From an uncultured Agitococcus sp. (lineage in GTDB: Bacteria; Pseudomonadota; Gammaproteobacteria; Pseudomonadales; Moraxellaceae), in the NCBI RefSeq assembly GCF_937920075.1, contig NZ_CALETI010000061.1, forward strand, positions 1-25,509: a stretch of 25,509 nucleotides of DNA, given 5' to 3'. The translations under genes were made by a program, and so were the position numbers. Below the pieces are notes generated by a model. It had not been told where the DNA came from, made no database searches, and was given only the letters and a program-made list of their open reading frames with translations. This document shows, piece after piece, positions 1 through 6,034 of the stretch (positions are counted from its first letter, which is position 1; each line of letters begins with the position of its first letter).

Positions 1-8
1 AAAGCCCA

Positions 9-51
9 ATAACAGCACTGAAACGGCTATTTTGCCAATGCAGTGTTATGT
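9..51 (+). repeat. attC-like imperfect palindrome (possible integron cassette recombination site)
   Basis: ATAAC (9-13) and CACTG (16-20) on the left mirror CAGTG (41-45) and GTTAT (45-49) on the right. A small inner GGC/GCC stem (25-27 with 34-36) has a TATTTT loop. The right end reads GTTATGT, close to the GTTRRRY core of integron attC sites, and the left end has the matching ATAAC. Left and right arms differ by a few unpaired bases, as in attC sites that fold as single strands. It lies just before the foreign-looking methyltransferase remnant, where a cassette boundary would be. Only one site is visible and no integrase is in the window, so this is a suggestion. Confidence 0.35.
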
Positions 52-346
52 GCAGCCTTTTTGGAAGCACTCCGACCTTGAAATTTACAATGAAAGCAAC
101 CTTGATACTATGTTAAGAATGCATGATAATTCCATTGATTTAACCGTTACAAGCCCACCTTATGACGATTTAAGAAATTATAATGGATATTCTTTTGACT
201 TTGAAAATGTGGCAAAAGAACTATTTAGAGTTACAAAACAAGGTGGAGTTGTTGTTTGGATAGTAAACGATAAAACAGATAAAGGAAGTGAAAGCCTTAC
301 TTCATTTAAACAAGCCTTGTTTTTCAAAGGGATAGGCATGCAGTAG
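32..346 (+). pseudogene. truncated beta-class DNA methyltransferase (N4-cytosine/N6-adenine type) remnant
   Basis: The reading frame carries IYNESNLDTM followed by TSPPYDDLRNY, the catalytic (S/T)PPY motif near the N-terminus that is typical of beta-class N4/N6 methyltransferases (PF01555 family). The frame then stops at 344-346, after only about 100 residues. The rest of the catalytic domain and the C-terminal FxGxG S-adenosylmethionine motif are missing, so it cannot be a working enzyme. The homologous stretch seems to end near ...LFFKGIG, after which an unrelated short tail runs to the stop. The frame is open to the left edge, so the true start is uncertain (TTG 32, ATG 38, GTG 50 or upstream). 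It converges on glnD with only 19 bases between the stops. Its codon choice and the attC-like site in front suggest acquisition by transfer. A misassembly at the contig edge is also possible. Confidence 0.7.
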
Positions 347-365
347 GCTTAAATCAGGATTCATA

Positions 366-3023
366 TTAATTCACTGTATCTAACTGTTGACGCAAGGCAT
401 CGGCTAGTTGTTGGCAAAGTTCAGGATTAGAAATAGGTTGACCGTGGGCATCACCAATAAAAAATACGTCCTCGGCACGTTCACCCAAAGTCGCAATCCG
501 CGCACTTTGCAAACTAACCCCGTGCTGCATAAAAATTAAGCCAATTTTAGCCAATAAACCCGGTCTATCAAGGGTGATGATTTCAAGGGAGCTTTGTTGT
601 TTAACGATGTCATTGCTAATGTGTACTTCAGTCTTCACTTTAAAGTGTTTGAGTTCACGAGGCAGACGTTTATGAACAATAGTCGGAAAGTGCTCAGGAT
701 TAGATAAAGTTTTAACCAAATGTTGGCGGACTTTTTCTAAACGGTGGGCATCAGTAATCGGGGTATTGTCTTCATCCAAGACAATATAGGTGTCTAAGGA
801 GTAATGGTTGGTCGCAGTGATAATCCGTGCATCTAATACCGTTAAATGTTCGTGGTCTAGGGTAGCTACCGACGCGGCAAACAAATTTGGTAAATCTTTA
901 GTGTAAACAAAGATTTGGGTTGCCCCTTGAAATTGATTGGTATGACTTTTTTGTACTGCTACTAAAGGTTGTGTGCTGTTGCCATGTTGCAAAATTTCGC
1001 GGGTATGCCATGCCACATCTTTGGCACTCTCACGCAAGAAATAATCATCACCTAAGTTTTGCCAAATAGCGGTAATCGCTTGCTCATCAAAACCTTCGGC
1101 CAATAACTCTTCCATAGCGGTAATACGTGTTTCGGCAATCAATTCTTCATAATCAATGGGATTATTGAGGCCACGGCGTAAGGCACGACGGGTTTGCTGA
1201 TAAAGCTGTCTTAATAAGGACGCACGCCACGAGTTCCATAACTTGGGATTTGTTGCACAAATATCGGCAACGGTTAAGGCATACAAATAATCTAAATGAG
1301 CAATATCTCCCACTTGTTTAGCAAAGTTATGAATCACTTCGGGGTCACTTAAATCTTGTTTTTGTGCCGTCATTGACATTAATAGATGATTACGCGTTAG
1401 CCATGCCACTAAGTTGGCACTACGTTGTGATAAACCATGACTTAAACAGAATTCAATGGCATCAACCGAACCAAGTTCTGAGTGGTCTCCACCACGACCT
1501 TTGCCAATATCATGGAATAAACCAGCTAAGTACAATAATTCTGGTTTATTAAGATTTTGGGCAACTTCAGCAACAACAGGAAATTGCTCGCGTGTTTCGG
1601 CATATCTAAAACGGCGCATATTTTTAATGACCAAGAGGGTATGGGCATCAACCGTATAAATATGAAATAAGTCATATTGCATTTGGCCAATAATCGCACC
1701 AAAGGCAGGTAAGTATTGGCCTAAAACCCCATAACGTTTCATGCGTCTTAATGTCGAAAACAAATAACGTGATGAACGTAAAATTTCAATAAAATAGGCT
1801 TTGTTTTGCGGATTATTACGGAAGTCGTCATTAATTTTACGTGCTTCAACCATAATCAAACGAATGGTGCTGGCACGAACCCCTTCAATATCAGGGTTGT
1901 CAGATAAAATCGCAAATAGCTCCATTAATGCACAAGGATTACGTGCAAATACTTGATGATGACGTACTTCTAAATGATTGTTAATTAATTGAAAATCATC
2001 AGATAATACTTCAATATTGGCAACTTCGTCCGCTTTTAGAATCGCTTCATCAAAGTATTGCAAAAGCATTTCGTTGAGCATCGACAAGTGCATGGCAACA
2101 CGATAATACTGCTTCATAAACTGCTCAACCGCACGGTTGGCATTGTTGTCGCTATAACCAAATTGCAAAGCTAAAGTGCGTTGATAATCAAATAGAAGCT
2201 TGTTTTCGTTACGTCCTGCAATATGATGCAAAGCAAAACGCACACGCCATAAAAAGGTTTCACCTTCGTATAACTTTTTGTACTCAAATTCGGTTAAAAA
2301 GCCATTTCTAACTAGATCGTATAAGTTTGAGCTTTGAAAGTGGCGTTTGGTCACCCAACAAATGGTTTGAATATCACGCAAACCACCGGGAGCATTTTTT
2401 AGGTCAGGTTCGAGGTTATATTCGGTATCATTATGTTTGCGGTGGCGTGCAATTTGCTCATCGCGTTTAGCTTCAAAAAACACTGCATCCGACCACAAAG
2501 GTGCAATCAGTTCTAATAGGTTTTGACGTAAATTATCGTCACCAGATAACGTACGATTTTCTAAAAAAGTCGTGGCAATGGTGACATCTTCATTGACTTT
2601 ATCAATGCACGTTTCTAAGGAACGGACGCTCGAACCAATGTCTAAACCCAAATCCCACAATAAGGTAATAAATTGACTAATTTTTTGTTCGAGATCATCA
2701 CTCAATTGGCTGTGGCGGTGTAGCACCAACACATCAATATCAGAATAGGGGTGTAACTCACCACGACCATAACCACCAACGGCTAATAAGGCAACCTCTG
2801 TTTCTTGCTCCAAATCAAAGCGTCGCCAAACGTGCTGTAACACCAAATCCACCGCTTCGGCACGAGCCTGAACCAATAAACGAACATCTTCACCGTTATT
2901 AAAACGTTCCCAAAGTTGTTGTTGACAATCTTTTAATAACTGACGATATACACTCGGTTCAAGTATTTTATCGTGCAGTAATTGGAGGTCTAAGACGTGT
3001 GGAATCAAACTCGGCGTTTGCAT
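366..3023 (-). CDS. glnD: bifunctional uridylyltransferase/uridylyl-removing enzyme GlnD (PII sensor)
   Basis: The 885-residue product matches the usual GlnD length. It uridylylates PII when glutamine is low and removes the UMP when glutamine is high, so it is the nitrogen sensor for glutamine synthetase control. The nucleotidyltransferase motif GGYGRGELHPYSDIDVLVL is at residues 83-101, with the DxD metal pair. The HD phosphohydrolase motif LFHDIGKGRGGDHSELG is at about 499-515. Two ACT domains close the protein: one around 703 (VYTKDLPNLFA) and one around 811 (LDRPGLLAKIGLIF). I chose the ATG at 3023 (MQTPSLIPHVLD), preceded by an AAGAGA Shine-Dalgarno. The frame extends 31 codons upstream to 3116, but those codons translate the palindromic repeat and are not real. 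It follows map on the same strand, the common glnD-map arrangement beside rpsB. Confidence 0.97.
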   Translation of the reverse strand: MQTPSLIPHVLDLQLLHDKILEPSVYRQLLKDCQQQLWERFNNGEDVRLLVQARAEAVDLVLQHVWRRFDLEQETEVALLAVGGYGRGELHPYSDIDVLVLHRHSQLSDDLEQKISQFITLLWDLGLDIGSSVRSLETCIDKVNEDVTIATTFLENRTLSGDDNLRQNLLELIAPLWSDAVFFEAKRDEQIARHRKHNDTEYNLEPDLKNAPGGLRDIQTICWVTKRHFQSSNLYDLVRNGFLTEFEYKKLYEGETFLWRVRFALHHIAGRNENKLLFDYQRTLALQFGYSDNNANRAVEQFMKQYYRVAMHLSMLNEMLLQYFDEAILKADEVANIEVLSDDFQLINNHLEVRHHQVFARNPCALMELFAILSDNPDIEGVRASTIRLIMVEARKINDDFRNNPQNKAYFIEILRSSRYLFSTLRRMKRYGVLGQYLPAFGAIIGQMQYDLFHIYTVDAHTLLVIKNMRRFRYAETREQFPVVAEVAQNLNKPELLYLAGLFHDIGKGRGGDHSELGSVDAIEFCLSHGLSQRSANLVAWLTRNHLLMSMTAQKQDLSDPEVIHNFAKQVGDIAHLDYLYALTVADICATNPKLWNSWRASLLRQLYQQTRRALRRGLNNPIDYEELIAETRITAMEELLAEGFDEQAITAIWQNLGDDYFLRESAKDVAWHTREILQHGNSTQPLVAVQKSHTNQFQGATQIFVYTKDLPNLFAASVATLDHEHLTVLDARIITATNHYSLDTYIVLDEDNTPITDAHRLEKVRQHLVKTLSNPEHFPTIVHKRLPRELKHFKVKTEVHISNDIVKQQSSLEIITLDRPGLLAKIGLIFMQHGVSLQSARIATLGERAEDVFFIGDAHGQPISNPELCQQLADALRQQLDTVN

Positions 3024-3056
3024 GGCTGGTCTCTTAAAAATAACTAAAACGCATTG

Positions 3057-3148
3057 CTCCTCCCCTTGATAAGGGGGAGGTTGGGAGGGGGGATTTGCTA
3101 AGCAGCAAGACCCCACCCTAACCCTCCCCTAAACTAGGGGAGGGAATA
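3057..3148. repeat. GC-rich palindromic repeat element, full copy, between map and glnD
   Basis: The element contains two strong hairpins in inverted arrangement. CCTCCCCTT (3059-3067) pairs with AAGGGGGAGG (3071-3080), and CCCTCCCCTA (3122-3131) pairs perfectly with TAGGGGAGGG (3135-3144). A small central hairpin, TTGCT/AGCAA (3095-3108), lies between them. The left arm resembles the reverse complement of the right arm, so the whole unit is palindromic. The right arm (3109-3148) recurs as a near-identical 41-base copy at 19801-19841. This fits a dispersed REP/BIME or MITE-like element. It fills most of the map-glnD intergenic space and would form RNA structure in a map-glnD transcript. Confidence 0.8.
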
Positions 3149-3157
3149 CGATATGAT

Positions 3158-3943
3158 TCAAACACTCAAAAAACTAAAATCTTCTTCAGGACGAGCGGTT
3201 AATACTTCAACACCTGTCGCAGTCACTAGTAATGTATGCTCCCATTGGGCAGACAATTTGTGATCTTTGGTCACAGCCGTCCAACCATCAGGTAATAACT
3301 TGGTATGATAACTCCCTGCATTAATCATCGGCTCAATGGTAAATGTCATACCTGCAACCAACTCTAAGCCAGTTCCTGCTTTACCATAATGCACAATTTG
3401 TGGCTCTTCATGGAAAATATGGCCAATACCATGACCACAGTAATCGCGTACCACTGAAAAACGATTCGTCTCTGCGTGTTTTTGAATCACTGCACCAATA
3501 TCACCCAAGCGACATTGTGGCTTAATTAAAGCAATGGCTTTATACAAGCATTCTTGGGTAATTTGAACTAAACGTTGCGCTAAAATAGAGCCTTCACCGA
3601 CAATAAACATTTTAGAGGTGTCGCCATGATAGCCGTCTTTAATGACGGTCACATCAATATTAATAATGTCACCATTTTTGAGCACTTTTTTATCTGTCGG
3701 AATGCCATGACATACCACATGGTTAACTGAGGTACAAATGCTTTTGGGAAAGCCGCGATAATTGAGCGGTGCAGGAATCGCATTTTGCACATTAACAATA
3801 TAATCATGGCAAATGGTATTTAATTCTTCGGTAGTTACACCTGCTTTTACATAAGGGCCAATCATCATCAATACATCGGCAGCAAGTTTGCCTGCGACAC
3901 GCATTTTGGCAATTTCGTCGGCAGTTTTAAGAGAAACAGTCAT
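3158..3943 (-). CDS. map: type I methionine aminopeptidase
   Basis: The 261-residue cytoplasmic enzyme removes the initiator methionine from new proteins. All five metal ligands of the pita-bread fold are present at the same numbers as in the E. coli enzyme: D97 (INIDVTV), D108 (GYHGDTS), H171 (CGHGIGH), E204 (FTIEPM) and E235 (QWEHTLLV). The substrate-contacting H79 (VVCHG) is also present. There is no N-terminal zinc-finger extension, so this is the short bacterial class Ia form. The ATG at 3943 gives the standard N-terminus MTVSLKTADEIAKM; the Shine-Dalgarno upstream is weak. It is divergent from rpsB, the usual context in gammaproteobacteria, and is followed by glnD across the palindromic repeat. 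Confidence 0.97.
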   Translation of the reverse strand: MTVSLKTADEIAKMRVAGKLAADVLMMIGPYVKAGVTTEELNTICHDYIVNVQNAIPAPLNYRGFPKSICTSVNHVVCHGIPTDKKVLKNGDIINIDVTVIKDGYHGDTSKMFIVGEGSILAQRLVQITQECLYKAIALIKPQCRLGDIGAVIQKHAETNRFSVVRDYCGHGIGHIFHEEPQIVHYGKAGTGLELVAGMTFTIEPMINAGSYHTKLLPDGWTAVTKDHKLSAQWEHTLLVTATGVEVLTARPEEDFSFLSV

Positions 3944-3960
3944 AAATTTTTAAATCACGA

Positions 3961-3996
3961 TTGAGGCTAAACAGCGATTATGGTATAAAGCGCGCC
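3961..3996 (+). promoter_or_regulatory. sigma70 promoter of rpsB-tsf with extended -10 and GC-rich discriminator
   Basis: TTGAGG (3961-3966) is separated by 17 bases from TATAAA (3984-3989). TGG directly before the -10 makes an extended -10. The following CGCGCC (3991-3996) is a GC-rich discriminator of the type found at stringently controlled ribosomal promoters. This matches the general layout described for gammaproteobacterial rpsB promoters. Transcription should begin near 3996. Confidence 0.7.
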
Positions 3997-4170
3997 TTGT
4001 TTGGATGTTTGAATCCACACAGCAGATAAGCGCGTTATCTTTCTGGCGCGTAAGTCTAAATTAATTTTACACATAACGCACATATATCGACACAATTATT
4101 GGGTGCTGAGCGTGAAAACGACAGTCGGTAGTTGGGATATATGGAGGCCTAACCCTAATTGGAGTTAATC
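3997..4170 (+). ncRNA. structured rpsB 5' leader (probable S2 autoregulatory leader)
   Basis: The roughly 170-base untranslated leader holds two hairpins side by side. TGGAT (4002-4006) pairs with ATCCA (4013-4017), and AGATAA (4024-4029) pairs with TTATCT (4035-4040) around a GCGCG loop. CGCGCC (3991-3996) could pair with GGCGCG (4045-4050) to close both, but only if transcription starts a few bases earlier than predicted. In E. coli the rpsB leader binds free S2 to repress rpsB-tsf, and a conserved leader is known across gammaproteobacteria. The assignment to that class rests on position and structure, not on an alignment. Confidence 0.55.
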
Positions 4171-4923
4171 ATGGCACAAGTTTCTATGCGTGACCTGTTA
4201 CAAGCAGGCGCACACTTCGGTCACCAAACCCGTTTCTGGAACCCAAAAATGGGTCAATATATTTTTGGTGCACGCAACAAAATTCATATCATCAACTTAG
4301 AATATACTGCAGTTGCTTTAAACGAGGCATTAAACTATGCCAATGGTTTAGCTGCTAAGCGCAACAAAGTGTTATTCGTTGGTACAAAACGTGCTGCTTC
4401 TGGCATTATTCGTGCCGAAGCTCAACGTTGTGGTATGCCATACGTTGATCACCGTTGGTTAGGTGGTATGTTAACCAACTGGAAAACAATTCGCCAATCT
4501 ATCAAGCGTTTCAAAGAGTTAGAACAACAAGCTCAAGACGGTACTTTTGCTAAGTTGACTAAGCGTGAAGCTTTAGAGCGTACTCGCGAAATGGAAAAGT
4601 TAGAAAAGAGCTTTGGTGGTATTAAAGATATGGGCGGTTTGCCAGATGCTTTATTTATCATCGACGTTGACCATGAAGCGATTGCTATTCAAGAAGCCCG
4701 TAAATTGGGTATCAAAGTAATCGGTGTGGTTGATACTAACTCTAACCCAGATGGTGTTGACATCATTATTCCTGGTAACGACGACGCGATCCGCGCTATT
4801 CAATTATATGCTGGTTCTATGGCTGATGCTATTTTAGAAGGCAAAGAATACGCTGCAACACAAGCTGGTGGTCGTGAACCAGAAGCAACTGAAGAAGCTG
4901 CTGCTCCAGAAGAAACAGCTTAA
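4171..4923 (+). CDS. rpsB: 30S ribosomal protein S2
   Basis: The 250-residue protein begins MAQVSMRDLLQAGAHFGHQ and contains the family signatures NPKMGQYIFGARNKIHIINL and VDHRWLGGMLTNWKT. S2 binds late to the 30S subunit between head and body and helps to dock S1. I chose the ATG at 4171, with GGAG at 4161-4164 as Shine-Dalgarno; an upstream in-frame TTG at 4159 overlaps that site and is unlikely. The tail is Ala/Glu-rich (about 20 residues past the conserved core), as is common in Pseudomonadales. Codons are strongly biased (GCT, GAA, CGT), fitting high expression. It is the first gene of rpsB-tsf and is likely repressed by its own product through the leader. Confidence 0.98.
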   Translation: MAQVSMRDLLQAGAHFGHQTRFWNPKMGQYIFGARNKIHIINLEYTAVALNEALNYANGLAAKRNKVLFVGTKRAASGIIRAEAQRCGMPYVDHRWLGGMLTNWKTIRQSIKRFKELEQQAQDGTFAKLTKREALERTREMEKLEKSFGGIKDMGGLPDALFIIDVDHEAIAIQEARKLGIKVIGVVDTNSNPDGVDIIIPGNDDAIRAIQLYAGSMADAILEGKEYAATQAGGREPEATEEAAAPEETA

Positions 4924-4934
4924 TTTTTTAAGCA

Positions 4935-4968
4935 AAGAGAAGGGGAGCTTAGTCTCCCTTTCTTTTTA
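4935..4968 (+). terminator. hairpin with T-tract between rpsB and tsf (partial terminator/attenuator)
   Basis: AGAAGGGGAG (4938-4947) pairs with CTCCCTTTCT (4954-4963) with one wobble and a 6-base loop, followed by a T-rich stretch. tsf has no obvious promoter of its own downstream, so this probably trims tsf expression relative to rpsB, as a similar site does in E. coli. Confidence 0.7.
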
Positions 4969-5037
4969 TCAATTACATGATTTTCAACAAAAACTTATCT
5001 TGTTTTAAGTTTGATTAGCAATTAAGAGGATATCAAC

Positions 5038-5928
5038 ATGGCAGAAATTACCGCTAGCCTCGTTAAAGAATTACGTGAGCGTACTGGTTTAGGCATGATG
5101 GAATGCAAAAAAGCATTAGCCGAAGTAGGTGGTGACATCGAAGTCGCTATCGACAACTTACGCAAATCTGGTGCAACTAAAGCTGCTAAAAAAGCAGGTA
5201 ACGTTGCTGCTGAAGGTGCAATTTTGGTTGCTAACAGTGCAGATGGCAAAACTTCTTTATTGTTAGAAGTTAACAGTCAAACTGACTTTGTTGCTAAAGA
5301 TGCAAACTTTGCACAATTTGCTAATAAAGTTGCTCAAATTGCTTTAGCTAACGGTGCAACTGATGTTGCTGCTATTTCTGGTTTAAGCTACGACGAAGGC
5401 GTGACCGTTGAAGAAGCTCGTGTTGCTTTGGTTCAAAAAATCGGTGAAAACATCCAAATCCGTCGTGCTACTTTAGTACAAGGTGACATCGTTGCAACTT
5501 ATATTCACGGTTTAAAAATTGGTGTTGCTGTTGCTTTAACAGGTGGTGATGCTGAATTAGGTCGTGATGTGGCTATGCACATTGCTGCAAGCAACCCAAT
5601 GGTTATCAACCCAGCCGATGTTCCTGCTGACGTTTTAGCGCGTGAAAAAGAAATTTATGCTGCTAAAGCTCGCGAATCTGGCAAGCCAGAAAACATCGTT
5701 GAGAAGATGATTGAAGGTAGCTTGAAGAAGTATTTAGCAGAAGTTAGCTTAACAGAACAAGCTTTTGTTAAAGACCCAGACGTAACGGTTGGTGCTTTAT
5801 TAAAGAAAGCAGGTGCAACACTCAACAGCTTCACACGTTTAGAAGTGGGTGAAGGCATTGAGAAGAAAGAAGTGGACTTCGCTGCTGAAGTAGCTGCTCA
5901 ACAAGCTGCTGCCGCTGGTAACAAATAA
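5038..5928 (+). CDS. tsf: translation elongation factor Ts
   Basis: The 296-residue cytoplasmic guanine-nucleotide exchange factor displaces GDP from EF-Tu. The N-terminal signature RERTGLGMMECKKAL and the core motif VNSQTDFVAKDANF, which holds the TDFV residues that insert beside the EF-Tu nucleotide site, are both present. The ATG at 5038 is preceded by AAGAGGATATCAAC, a good Shine-Dalgarno. Codon bias matches rpsB. It is cotranscribed with rpsB through an attenuator and ends at a strong terminator, so the usual read-through into pyrH seen in some relatives is not expected here. Confidence 0.98.
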   Translation: MAEITASLVKELRERTGLGMMECKKALAEVGGDIEVAIDNLRKSGATKAAKKAGNVAAEGAILVANSADGKTSLLLEVNSQTDFVAKDANFAQFANKVAQIALANGATDVAAISGLSYDEGVTVEEARVALVQKIGENIQIRRATLVQGDIVATYIHGLKIGVAVALTGGDAELGRDVAMHIAASNPMVINPADVPADVLAREKEIYAAKARESGKPENIVEKMIEGSLKKYLAEVSLTEQAFVKDPDVTVGALLKKAGATLNSFTRLEVGEGIEKKEVDFAAEVAAQQAAAAGNK

Positions 5929-5945
5929 TTAATTTTATTTGTTAG

Positions 5946-5978
5946 AAAAATACCCGCTTAAAGCGGGTATTTTTGTTT
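5946..5978 (+). terminator. Rho-independent terminator after tsf
   Basis: AAAAATACCCGCT (5946-5958) pairs perfectly with AGCGGGTATTTTT (5962-5974) around a 3-base loop, followed by more T residues. Confidence 0.9.
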
Positions 5979-6001
5979 TAGCCCTTAGTATATGGTAAAT
6001 T
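5973..6001 (+). promoter_or_regulatory. candidate promoter of the hybrid sensor kinase
   Basis: TTGTTT (5973-5978), a 17-base spacer and TAAATT (5996-6001), with TGG before the -10 as an extended element. Both hexamers are imperfect. It lies just after the tsf terminator, where the kinase would need its own promoter. Confidence 0.35.
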
Positions 6002-6034
6002 CTTGAGAATCTTTGCTTTAGGATGATAATAATA

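Noticed and set aside
3024..3116. N-terminal extension of GlnD by 31 residues (Pro- and Gln-rich)
   Set aside because: These codons translate the palindromic repeat element. The family N-terminus begins at ATG 3023 with a Shine-Dalgarno in front.
3109..3148. CRISPR repeat unit, because of the two similar copies in the window
   Set aside because: The two copies are nearly 17 kb apart with no regular spacers and no cas genes, so it is a dispersed repeat.
3944..3990. Promoter of map on the minus strand (CATAAT near 3972)
   Set aside because: No acceptable -35 lies at 16-18 bases, so I could not support a specific site, although map must have a promoter in this divergent gap.
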